Below are positions 42,598 through 50,601 of a stretch of DNA of 64,000 nt, one piece after another. A model generated the notes under the pieces. That model did no database searches. It had not been told where the DNA came from and worked only from the letters and a program-made list of their open reading frames with translations. This DNA is from Faucicola osloensis_B (lineage in GTDB: Bacteria > Pseudomonadota > Gammaproteobacteria > Pseudomonadales > Moraxellaceae), in assembly GCA_964211495.1 (NCBI GenBank), contig CAXORL010000001.1, forward strand, positions 682,001 through 746,000. Direction: 5' to 3'. The position numbers and the translations under genes are program-made. Each line of letters starts with the position of its first letter. The stretch's first letter is position 1.

Positions 42598-43416
42598 TTA
42601 TCCATGTGGCAACAAACCTAAATGTTGTAAGCCTTGATAGATACCATCTTCCCACGCAGCTGGACATACATAGTCAGCCGCCGCTTTCACATCGGGATGG
42701 GCATTCCCCATCGCCACGCCAAAGCCGACGGTCTGTAGCATTTCGATATCATTCACCCCATCGCCAAATGCCATGGCATCTTCAAAATCCAGCCCCAGTT
42801 TATTGAGCGCCTGCGCAATGCCGCGTGCCTTCGAGCCTGTCACATCTAGAATATCGATACCGTTTTTATGCCAGCGCATGATTTTTAAAGTCGGGGGGAA
42901 TTCAAAATTTACCTGCGTGTTGTCAGGATGAAATGCCACAACTTGATAAATAGGTAGCGACAAATCAATGTCATCATGACGGGCAGTACGGTAAGCTATT
43001 TTAAGTGAATTCAAAGCTTCTGACAGCGCATCATCTTCCGCTAACGCGATAATTTCCGTATCGGTCATGTAGGCATAGGATAGATTGTTCGATTCGACAT
43101 AATCGGTAATCAGTTTAATTTGCGCAGGGGTCATCGGATAATGCGCTAACAATTCACCTTGGTGGTGACTGCATTGACCGTTGATGGTGACAAGCACATC
43201 GATACCCACAGTTTCAATGAGCTCATACACCGCTTTGGGAAAAACCGCACGACCCCGACCGGTGGCAATAGCAACCATAATGCCTTGCTGCTTTAATTGT
43301 TTGAGTGCCTCAATCGCGGATTGCGGCACCCTTTCTTGCTGCTTGATGTACAACGTGTCATCAATATCAAAAAAGACAATTTTTGGTTTTTTGGGGCGTG
43401 CTATTGGATTAAACAT
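42598..43416 (-). CDS. Cof-type HAD-superfamily sugar/nucleotide phosphatase
   Basis: A 272-residue HAD hydrolase of the IIB (Cof) class. Motif I is VFFDIDDTLYIKQQ with the catalytic Asp pair, motif II VAIATGRG, motif III HKNGIDILDVTGSKARGI and motif IV FGDGVNDIEMLQTVGFGVAMGNA. The cap domain lies between motifs II and III. Natural substrate is unknown; related proteins act on sugar phosphates, pyridoxal phosphate or flavin nucleotides. The ATG at 43416 has only a weak ribosome site. It lies downstream of mmsB but beyond a terminator, so it is probably its own unit. Confidence 0.88.
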   Translation of the reverse strand: MFNPIARPKKPKIVFFDIDDTLYIKQQERVPQSAIEALKQLKQQGIMVAIATGRGRAVFPKAVYELIETVGIDVLVTINGQCSHHQGELLAHYPMTPAQIKLITDYVESNNLSYAYMTDTEIIALAEDDALSEALNSLKIAYRTARHDDIDLSLPIYQVVAFHPDNTQVNFEFPPTLKIMRWHKNGIDILDVTGSKARGIAQALNKLGLDFEDAMAFGDGVNDIEMLQTVGFGVAMGNAHPDVKAAADYVCPAAWEDGIYQGLQHLGLLPHG

Positions 43417-43493
43417 AATAAAACTAATGCGATAAATTGGGATTGACGCTAATTCTACCCTATTTTTGGGTTAATTTTTTAAATTAACAATCA

Positions 43494-43524
43494 GAAAAAA
43501 GCCAGAAAAAAATCCTAGCTTTTT
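43494..43524 (-). terminator. terminator after the valine-degradation cluster (mmsB)
   Basis: On the minus strand the stem AAAAAGCTAG / CTGGCTTTTT (one G-U pair) is followed by T residues, 15 bp after the mmsB stop. Confidence 0.7.
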
Positions 43525-43539
43525 GCTAAACGCCAAAAC

Positions 43540-44466
43540 TTATTGCAAAACGTTCGCATCATAATGCGCCATAATGCTTGAGAAATCTTTATCCCCATGT
43601 TGCTCACTATGTTTGCTATACAGTGCCGTGGCTTGGTCTGCCATTGGTGTCACCACCTGGGTATCATTGGCTGTTTGTTTGGCAAGGTTCATGTCTTTGA
43701 GCATGAGTTTACTCATAAATCCACCTGTATAACCACGGCTTGATGGCATAGCATCACCAACATCAGGATGCGGATTACACACTTCTAGCGCCCAGTTACG
43801 ACCGGTGCTGGCTGACAAAATACTCGCTAAGACTTTTGGGTCTAATCCGTTTTTGGCGCCCAAATTCATGGCTTCGGCTGTCCCTGCCATAATCACGCCA
43901 AGCAGCATGTTATTACATATTTTGGCGACTTGACCTGCACCGACCTCGCCCGCGTGAAAGATATTTTTTCCCATCGCCTCTAAAACGGGTTTGACCTGCT
44001 CAAATTGCTCAGCTTGCCCGCCCACGATAAAGCTGAGTGTCCCTGCTGCTGCCCCTGCGGTACCGCCTGATACGGGCGCATCCATAAACTGAATGCCTTT
44101 ATCTGCCGCGACTTGGGCAACTTCACGCGCATCACTCGCTGCGATGGTGCTACTATCGACCAGCAAGGTATCTTTACCCACCACATCGAGCAAGCCTTGA
44201 TTACCATCTTTACCCAGATACACATCTTTGACATGTTGACCTGCAGGTAACATGGTGATGACCATATCCACCTCTTTGCTTGCGTCCACAGGTGAAGTCG
44301 CCACGCTTGCCCCTTGTTTGGCAAGGTCGTCCAGCACGGCGGTGTTTAGGTCAAATATGGTGAGAGCAAAGCCATTTTTGATGAGATTTTCTGCCATCGG
44401 TTTGCCCATATTACCAAGCCCGATAAAAGCAATTTTTTTAATGGCTGTTTGTTGATTATTTGGCAT
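43540..44466 (-). CDS. mmsB: 3-hydroxyisobutyrate dehydrogenase
   Basis: A 308-residue NAD-dependent enzyme that oxidises 3-hydroxyisobutyrate in valine degradation. The Rossmann motif FIGLGNMGKPMAENLIKNG (about residues 12-30), the substrate-binding block DAPVSGGTAGAAAGTLSFIVGG, the catalytic-lysine region GAGQVAKICNNMLLG and the C-terminal FMSKLMLKDMNLAKQTA are present. The ATG at 44466 with AAGGATT is preferred to a start 15 codons upstream. It ends the mmsA-HIBCH-mmsB operon, with a terminator after it. Confidence 0.93.
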   Translation of the reverse strand: MPNNQQTAIKKIAFIGLGNMGKPMAENLIKNGFALTIFDLNTAVLDDLAKQGASVATSPVDASKEVDMVITMLPAGQHVKDVYLGKDGNQGLLDVVGKDTLLVDSSTIAASDAREVAQVAADKGIQFMDAPVSGGTAGAAAGTLSFIVGGQAEQFEQVKPVLEAMGKNIFHAGEVGAGQVAKICNNMLLGVIMAGTAEAMNLGAKNGLDPKVLASILSASTGRNWALEVCNPHPDVGDAMPSSRGYTGGFMSKLMLKDMNLAKQTANDTQVVTPMADQATALYSKHSEQHGDKDFSSIMAHYDANVLQ

Positions 44467-44500
44467 ATACAATCCTTGTATGTTGTGGTGTTTGTAAACT

Positions 44501-45694
44501 TTAGATAGCAAGTTTGGCTATTTTTGCTGAGAGTGAATCGCTACCCAACCAAGCCTCAAATGGATGTTCGCTATTGGGAAAAGCTGACGCAAGATGTGAC
44601 TGGATATAGCGGGCATCGCATTCATCAAGGGTTTTACTCCATTTTGGCGATTTGTCTTTATCAATCAGTAAGGCGCGCACACCCTCACGAAAATCGGGGT
44701 AATTGACACAATGTAGCGACGCATTCATCTCCATATATAGCACGTGCTCAAGCGATAATTTGCTGGCATGTTTAAACATCTCAACCGTTAATGCCGCACT
44801 GACAGGGCAACCGTGCTGATAAGTTTCGACCGCTTTGGTGAGCCATTTATCCGTTTCGCCGTTGACTTTGGTGAAGTTGTCATCGCGCAAGGCTGCATCT
44901 ATATCATGCACTGAGCCTTTGTTTACTAGCGCTTGGATGGTATTAAAATGCTTCATCAAATGACTCTCTGCTAAATGCTCGGTATGATGAATTTTGGCTA
45001 AGGCTTGGCTTGCGATATCATGTAAATTGTTGTCAGCTTGCCAATTGGCTTGTTTTAGCGCGTCAAGCACTTTGTCATATTCGCTACTTGCCACGGCATA
45101 CTCAGCAAGGCTAGAGAAAATCGCATCGTTGGCGTTACAGTTCGCCCCTGTCAAGCCCAAAAACAGCCCAATTTTGGCAGGCATACGCGCCAAAAACCAC
45201 GAACCTGTGGCATCAGGGTATAAGCCGATGGTAATCTCTGGCATGGCAAAACGGGTGGTTTCGGTGACGATACGATGGCTACACATCGCCATCAAGCCCA
45301 TACCACCGCCCATGACAATACCGTTACCCCACAAGATAATGGGTTTTGGGTAAAAGTGCATTTGCCGGTATAGGCTGTATTCGTTTTCGAAGAATTCAAC
45401 CCCGTACGGATTGGGCTGCTGCATAGGCACTTGGGGCGGAGTGTCAATCATGCTGTCGTACAGTTTGCGGATATTGCCCCCTGCACAGAACGCTTTGTCG
45501 CCACTACCTTTGAGCAAAATGGCGACGATGTTGTCATCATTAGCCCAGTCGCTAAGTTGTTGTGACATCAGTTTGCACATATCGACGCTTAGGGCGTTTA
45601 GGGCTTTGGGGTCGTTCAATGTCATCGTGCCGATGTGATGACCGCAGTGGGTGGCGATGGTGTCAAATAAGACAGGGCTTTCTATGTTTTGCAT
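44501..45694 (-). CDS. 3-hydroxyisobutyryl-CoA hydrolase (enoyl-CoA hydratase family)
   Basis: A 397-residue crotonase-fold protein. The CoA-binding oxyanion loop FCAGGNIRKLYDSM and the hydrolase block GIVMGGGMGLMAMCSHRIVTE are followed by TRFAMPEITIGLYPDATGSWFLARMP with the catalytic Glu-Asp arrangement of HIBYL-CoA hydrolases, and a C-terminal REGVRALLIDKDKSPKWS. It hydrolyses 3-hydroxyisobutyryl-CoA, releasing the free acid for MmsB. AAAGGATAAAC precedes the ATG. It overlaps almost directly with the GNAT gene upstream (3 bp gap) and is followed by mmsB 34 bp later. Confidence 0.9.
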   Translation of the reverse strand: MQNIESPVLFDTIATHCGHHIGTMTLNDPKALNALSVDMCKLMSQQLSDWANDDNIVAILLKGSGDKAFCAGGNIRKLYDSMIDTPPQVPMQQPNPYGVEFFENEYSLYRQMHFYPKPIILWGNGIVMGGGMGLMAMCSHRIVTETTRFAMPEITIGLYPDATGSWFLARMPAKIGLFLGLTGANCNANDAIFSSLAEYAVASSEYDKVLDALKQANWQADNNLHDIASQALAKIHHTEHLAESHLMKHFNTIQALVNKGSVHDIDAALRDDNFTKVNGETDKWLTKAVETYQHGCPVSAALTVEMFKHASKLSLEHVLYMEMNASLHCVNYPDFREGVRALLIDKDKSPKWSKTLDECDARYIQSHLASAFPNSEHPFEAWLGSDSLSAKIAKLAI

Positions 45695-45697
45695 TGT

Positions 45698-46183
45698 TTA
45701 TCCTTTGCTATTTTCTAAATATTGGCAATGAATCAGCATAATTTTATTTTGGTGAAATTCTCGCTCTTGCATCGCAAAAGGCACAAATCCAAGCCGATGG
45801 TAAAAACGTAACGCCCCTGTATTGTGGTTAAACACCGATACGTGTGGCGTTACTTGCTTGTCTTGGCAAATCGCCATCATATACTGCATCAACTGCTCGC
45901 CAATTTGCTGATTACGGTACTCATCATGCACGATGACATTGCCAATATAGGCGGTCTTATCTGTTACATTGTACATATTGGCATAGCCAATGATTATTTG
46001 GCTATCTTTATCAATGGCAACGGTATTAAACTCACGGGTTTGGGCAATGTTTGCTACCTGCTCAGCCGTCCACGGAAAATGACTTTTTGGTGAAATCACA
46101 TATAATTCATCGGCATCCGTCACCAATTTTGCGACTTTGTCAAAATCAAGGGGTTGGGCTTCACGAAAAACAACTTTCACCAT
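45698..46183 (-). CDS. GNAT-family N-acetyltransferase
   Basis: A 161-residue single-domain acetyltransferase. The acetyl-CoA motif is IGNVIVHDEYRNQQIGEQLMQYMM, with the C-terminal LRFYHRLGFVPF block. The start MVKVVFREAQPLDFDKVAKL is typical of RimI-like members. It sits inside the valine cluster, 3 bp from the HIBYL-CoA hydrolase gene and 15 bp from the enoyl-CoA hydratase, so it is co-transcribed. Substrate unknown; acetylation of a pathway enzyme or of an amino acid is possible, but nothing in the sequence shows which. Confidence 0.88.
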   Translation of the reverse strand: MVKVVFREAQPLDFDKVAKLVTDADELYVISPKSHFPWTAEQVANIAQTREFNTVAIDKDSQIIIGYANMYNVTDKTAYIGNVIVHDEYRNQQIGEQLMQYMMAICQDKQVTPHVSVFNHNTGALRFYHRLGFVPFAMQEREFHQNKIMLIHCQYLENSKG

Positions 46184-46198
46184 ATAATCACCTTACGA

Positions 46199-46975
46199 TT
46201 ATTTCCACTCTGGCGAGCGTTTTTCAAGGAACGCATTGACGCCTTCTTGTTGGTTTTCGCCATCAAATAATTTGATAAACAACTCACGTTCCTTTATCCA
46301 GTTAAAACTTGGTGGCTGATAACGTGCCGACATAATCAATGTTTTACTCGACGCAATCGCATCGGGGGATTGCTTCGCCACTTTTTGAGCCAATTCTAAA
46401 GCCTTTTCTAACCCTTTGCCACTTTCCACGACTTCTTCCACCAAACCAATTTGCAGCGCCTTATCTGCCTTGATACGCTCACCGCATAAAATCATCCGCT
46501 TTGCCCAGCCTTCACCCACCAGCCACGGCAAGTTTTGCGTACCCCCTGCACACGGCAACAAGCCAACAGATAGCTCAGGGAGTGCCATTTGGGCATGGCT
46601 TTCAGCAATGCGGATATCACACGCCAACGCACACTCAAGACCACCGCCCATCGCATAGCCATTGATACAGGCTATCGACACGCCACGAAAATTGGACAAG
46701 GCTTCAAACGCCTCACCAAATGCAATCGCCATCTCCGCGGCTTGTCCTTTGTCACCACTGGCAAAGCTGTTCAAGTCCGCCCCTGCACTAAAGAACTTTT
46801 CGCCATCGCCATGCACCACCAAAGCGGTAACTTGTTTGTTGGCGTTTAAATCATTTATCAGTTGTTTTAAACTGGCTAAACTCTCCTTGGTCCAAGTGTG
46901 GGCAGGCGGATTGTTGAGCGTCAAAACCGCAATGTGATTGTCGATTGTTAATTTTAAATTGGTGTAATTTGACAT
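46199..46975 (-). CDS. enoyl-CoA hydratase (probable methacrylyl-CoA hydratase)
   Basis: A 258-residue crotonase-family hydratase. The oxyanion segment is FFSAGADLNSFASGDKGQ, the second motif IACINGYAMGGGLECALACDIRIAE, and ALPELSVGLLPCAGGTQNLPWLVG holds the second catalytic residue region, with a C-terminal EGVNAFLEKRSPEWK. By context it hydrates methacrylyl-CoA to 3-hydroxyisobutyryl-CoA in valine degradation; crotonyl-CoA is an alternative substrate. AAGGAATTTACC precedes the ATG, the same leader as in the acyl-CoA dehydrogenase gene upstream. Confidence 0.9.
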   Translation of the reverse strand: MSNYTNLKLTIDNHIAVLTLNNPPAHTWTKESLASLKQLINDLNANKQVTALVVHGDGEKFFSAGADLNSFASGDKGQAAEMAIAFGEAFEALSNFRGVSIACINGYAMGGGLECALACDIRIAESHAQMALPELSVGLLPCAGGTQNLPWLVGEGWAKRMILCGERIKADKALQIGLVEEVVESGKGLEKALELAQKVAKQSPDAIASSKTLIMSARYQPPSFNWIKERELFIKLFDGENQQEGVNAFLEKRSPEWK

Positions 46976-47016
46976 GGTAAATTCCTTTTAAAATTCTTTT
47001 TAAAATGCCTTTAAAT

Positions 47017-48177
47017 TCATTGCAATCTTGCCAACGCCCCATCTTCCATCATTTTGCGAGACACAATCATCCGCATCACTTCATTGGTGCCTTCTAGGAT
47101 TTGATGCACGCGCAAATCGCGCACATGACGCTCTAGCGGATATTCTTGTAGATAGCCATAGCCCCCGTGTAGCTGCAGCGCTTGGTTAGCGATATCAAAA
47201 CTCAAATCCGTGGCAAGGCGTTTTGCCATCGCACAATACGCCGTGGCATCGGGCGATTTGCTATCCAAATGATATGCCGCCAAACGCACCATCTGCCGAG
47301 CCGACACCAAATGGGTGAGCATATCGGCAAGTTTAAACTGCACATTTTGGAATTGGTCAAGGGTTTTGCCAAACTGGCTACGCTCCTGTACATACTGCAC
47401 GGCACGGTCAAGGGCAGCTTGAGCCGTCCCCACCGCACACGTGGCGATATTGATACGCCCACCGTCCAAGCCTTTCATGGCAAAGGTAAAGCCCTGTCCT
47501 TCTTCCCCCAGTAGATTTTCGGCAGGGACTTTGACATCGGTAAAATGCACTGCTGCGGTTGGTTGGTTTTTCCAGCCCATTTTATGTTCATTTTTGCCGT
47601 AGCTGATGCCATCGCTATTGGCATCGACGATAAAGGCAGACACGCCTTTTGCCCCGTTGTCGGAGGTGCGCGCCATCACCACAAGCACATCAGTCGCCCC
47701 TGCCCCCGAGATGAACATTTTTTGCCCAGTAATGTGGTAATAGTCGCCTTGTTTGACCGCTTTGGTTTTTAATGAACCTGCATCTGAGCCAGCATTGGGC
47801 TCTGTCAAACAGTAGCTACCCAATTTTTCACCCGCTAATAATTCAGGCAAGTATTTTTCGGCAACCTCAGGTTTGGCAAACTCGCCAATCATCCAAGCGA
47901 CCATGTTGTGAATGGTCATGAATGCGGCGGTTGACGTATCGCCATACGCCAGTTTTTCAAAAATAATCGCCGCATCAAGGCGCGGCAAGCCCAGTCCGCC
48001 AAAATCAGGGTTGGTGTAAAGCCCCATAAAGCCCAGTTCACCTGCGGCTTTGAACACCTCTTTGGGAAAATAGCCTGTGGCATCCCATTCGGCAGCGTTG
48101 GGCGCCAGCGATTTGGCGGCAAATTGGGCAGCCAAATCGGCAAAGGCTTGTTGATCTTCGGTAAGGGAAAAATTCAT
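47017..48177 (-). CDS. acyl-CoA dehydrogenase (probable isobutyryl-CoA dehydrogenase)
   Basis: A 386-residue FAD flavoprotein. Signature blocks are SYCLTEPNAGSDAGSLKTKAV, TGQKMFISGAGATDVLVVMART, the FAD-binding ERSQFGKTLDQFQNVQFKLADM and GGYGYLQEYPLERHVRDLRVHQI, then ILEGTNEVMRMIVSR with the catalytic glutamate. Context with mmsA, HIBCH and mmsB suggests isobutyryl-CoA as substrate; short branched-chain acyl-CoA is the family alternative. AAGGAATTTACC precedes the ATG. A 42-bp gap separates it from the hydratase gene. Confidence 0.9.
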   Translation of the reverse strand: MNFSLTEDQQAFADLAAQFAAKSLAPNAAEWDATGYFPKEVFKAAGELGFMGLYTNPDFGGLGLPRLDAAIIFEKLAYGDTSTAAFMTIHNMVAWMIGEFAKPEVAEKYLPELLAGEKLGSYCLTEPNAGSDAGSLKTKAVKQGDYYHITGQKMFISGAGATDVLVVMARTSDNGAKGVSAFIVDANSDGISYGKNEHKMGWKNQPTAAVHFTDVKVPAENLLGEEGQGFTFAMKGLDGGRINIATCAVGTAQAALDRAVQYVQERSQFGKTLDQFQNVQFKLADMLTHLVSARQMVRLAAYHLDSKSPDATAYCAMAKRLATDLSFDIANQALQLHGGYGYLQEYPLERHVRDLRVHQILEGTNEVMRMIVSRKMMEDGALARLQ

Positions 48178-48346
48178 GGTAAATTCCTTTTTATGGCTAA
48201 ATTACATCCATGCCATCAGTCGTTGCCAAGCGTTGCTTTAACTTAATGCAAAATCACGACGCTTGGCTATATTGGCTATAACGTTTTTAACCTGATAGCC
48301 CAATTCAATGAGTCTTAATCACGAAATATTAACTGTTAACGTCTAT

Positions 48347-49840
48347 TTATTTTAGTGAGATGGTAGTATTCACGCCTTTACTGGCTTCATCATCAAACCA
48401 ACGGGCGGTGACGGTTTTGGTTTGGGTATAAAACTGTACCGCTTGCTTACCATAAGGACCTAAGTCACCCAGTTTACTGGCGCGAGAACCGGTGAATGAG
48501 AACATCGGTAGTGGCACAGGAATGGGTAAATTAATACCGACTTGCCCCACATCAATATCTTGTTGGAATTTATGCGCTGCCGCACCTGATTGGGTAAAGA
48601 TAGCCGTGCCATTACCATTTGGATTGGCATTGATGATGGCAATCGCTTCATCTAGGCTATCGGCGTACATGATGTCCAGCACCGGTCCAAAGATTTCTTC
48701 CTTATAGCAAGTCATATCGGTAGTGACGTTATCTAAAATAGTCGGTCCGACAAAGTTACCGTTTTCAAAGCCTTCGACCTTGATACCACGACCATCGAGC
48801 AGGACTTGTGCGCCTTCATCTGCGCCCGCTTGGATTAGACGTTCAACACGCGCTTTGGCAGCTTGGGAAATCACAGGCCCTAAGTCTTTGTCATCTTTAC
48901 CAGCTGCCACCACCAATTTTTTGGCACGTTCCACGATGTCACCCACCCAGTTTTTGGCTTCCCCGACTAGAATCACCACGGATAACGCCATACAGCGCTG
49001 ACCAGCCGCACCAAATGCGGCGCCCGCCAGTTGGTTAAGACATTGTTCTTTATTGGCATCGGGTAGAATGACTGCGTGGTTTTTAGCCCCCATCATACAT
49101 TGCACGCGTTTGCCTGCTTGGCTGGCACGGTTATAGACGTGTGTGCCGACGGCAGTAGAGCCGACAAACGAGATGGCTTTGATATCGGGGTGGTCACAAA
49201 TAGCATCAACGGTGTCTTTACCGCCATGCACCACGTTTAATACGCCTTTTGGGATTCCCGCTTCAAGCGCCAGCTCTACCAATCGCATGGTCACCATCGG
49301 GTTTTGTTCAGAGGGTTTTAATACAAAGGTGTTACCGGTGGCAATCGCCATTGGGAACATCCAAAGTGGAATCATGGCGGGGAAGTTAAACGGGGTAATA
49401 CCCGCACACACGCCAAGTGGTTGCTGAATATTATACATATCCACGCCGGTCGCTACGTTCTCGATAAACGCGCCTTGTTGCAGGTTGCCAATACCTGAGG
49501 CATGTTCGACGACTTCAAGACCACGGAACACATCGCCTTTAGCATCGGCTAAGGTTTTGCCTTGTTCTTCGGTGAGCATGGCGGCAAGCTCGTCCATGTT
49601 GTCACGAATCAGTTGTTGATATTTTAAGAAGATGCGCGAGCGCGTGTTGATTGGGGTTTTGCGCCAGGTTTTGAACGCTTCTGCCGCCGCCGCGACAGCT
49701 TGATTGATTTCATCGGGTGTAGTTTGGGGTACTTTGGCAATCACTTGCTGGGTGGCTGGGTTGGTCAGGTCAATCCACTCACTAGTGGTTGATTCGACAA
49801 ATTCGCCGTTGATGAGTTGTTTTACAGTTTGGGTAGTCAT
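48347..49840 (-). CDS. mmsA: CoA-acylating methylmalonate-semialdehyde dehydrogenase
   Basis: A 497-residue aldehyde dehydrogenase that makes propionyl-CoA and CO2 from methylmalonate semialdehyde, the last step of valine degradation. Motifs are ITPFNFPAMIPLWMFPMAIA, LNVVHGGKDTVDAICDHPDI, SFVGSTAVGTHVYNRASQAGKRVQ, and the catalytic cysteine AAFGAAGQRCMALSVVILVG, with a C-terminal FYTQTKTVTARW. The start at MTTQTVKQLING (49840, AAGGATT) is chosen over a 32-codon upstream extension. It is the first gene of the mmsA-to-mmsB run. Confidence 0.95.
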   Translation of the reverse strand: MTTQTVKQLINGEFVESTTSEWIDLTNPATQQVIAKVPQTTPDEINQAVAAAAEAFKTWRKTPINTRSRIFLKYQQLIRDNMDELAAMLTEEQGKTLADAKGDVFRGLEVVEHASGIGNLQQGAFIENVATGVDMYNIQQPLGVCAGITPFNFPAMIPLWMFPMAIATGNTFVLKPSEQNPMVTMRLVELALEAGIPKGVLNVVHGGKDTVDAICDHPDIKAISFVGSTAVGTHVYNRASQAGKRVQCMMGAKNHAVILPDANKEQCLNQLAGAAFGAAGQRCMALSVVILVGEAKNWVGDIVERAKKLVVAAGKDDKDLGPVISQAAKARVERLIQAGADEGAQVLLDGRGIKVEGFENGNFVGPTILDNVTTDMTCYKEEIFGPVLDIMYADSLDEAIAIINANPNGNGTAIFTQSGAAAHKFQQDIDVGQVGINLPIPVPLPMFSFTGSRASKLGDLGPYGKQAVQFYTQTKTVTARWFDDEASKGVNTTISLK

Positions 49841-49946
49841 CGTAACAATCCTTGTTTTTACCGTGTTTGGTGTATGGCGTTTGATAGCGTTAAACGCCTT
49901 GCAAAACAGTGTGAATGAGTTAGGGGGTACTGTCAATAATACTTAA

Positions 49947-50540
49947 TTACTTAAGTAGTTTTTCTGGAGTAGTCTGCTGGGCGGCTGCCATAGGGTTAAT
50001 GACAATAATCTTTGAGGCTAGCTCACCTTTGCTGCGAGCGCCCAGTTTTTTCATTAAGTTGGCTTTATGCACTTCAATGGTTCTGGGGGATAAACCAAGT
50101 AACTTACCAATCTCTTTACAGGTATAGCCGTTGACCACAAATTGTGCAATTTGGGCTTCACGTGCGGTGAGCTGCGATTCGGACACTACTTGCGGTTTTT
50201 TTTCAAAATGCCAAATTGCCAGTTTGAAGGGGTCATCTGGGGTTAAGGTGCGTCCGTGGGTGGTTGCCCAAAATATCTCCCCTGTCTTGTGACGCATAAA
50301 GCGCTCATCACAGTAATACATATTGGTCTGTAATCCCAAACCTGTTAATGCTTCTTTGCCAATTTTTTCAAAATCTTCGACACTGGGAAACAATTTTTGC
50401 ATCGATTGATTGAGTAGCTCATCGTGCGCATAACCGAACAAATTGGCAAAGGCATCGTTGAGCGCTTTGATACGCCGATAGCTTAATACCACTATCGGCG
50501 TGGGCGCGTGCCTAAAAGCCAGTAAGGCATAATTTTCCAT
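49947..50540 (-). CDS. PAS-domain LuxR-type DNA-binding regulator
   Basis: A 197-residue regulator with an N-terminal PAS sensor domain (residues about 10-110: IVVLSYRRIKALNDAFANLFGY and DPFKLAIWHF) and a C-terminal LuxR helix-turn-helix (LTAREAQIAQFVVNGYTCKEIGKLLGLSPRTIEVHKANLMKKLG). It lacks a receiver domain, so it may sense a small molecule or cofactor directly. The ATG at 50540 has AGGGG upstream. It lies between prpE and mmsA, with the same orientation as both, making it a good candidate regulator of propionate/valine catabolism. Confidence 0.9.
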   Translation of the reverse strand: MENYALLAFRHAPTPIVVLSYRRIKALNDAFANLFGYAHDELLNQSMQKLFPSVEDFEKIGKEALTGLGLQTNMYYCDERFMRHKTGEIFWATTHGRTLTPDDPFKLAIWHFEKKPQVVSESQLTAREAQIAQFVVNGYTCKEIGKLLGLSPRTIEVHKANLMKKLGARSKGELASKIIVINPMAAAQQTTPEKLLK

Positions 50541-50567
50541 CACAATCACCCCTGATTTTTAAGCCCT

Positions 50568-50592
50568 GACAACTTATTGGTGGACAACTTAT
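50568..50592. repeat. 10-bp direct repeat in the prpE-regulator gap
   Basis: GACAACTTAT occurs at 50568-50577 and 50583-50592 (15-bp period), just downstream of prpE. Confidence 0.7.
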
Positions 50593-50601
50593 CGATTGCC
50601 A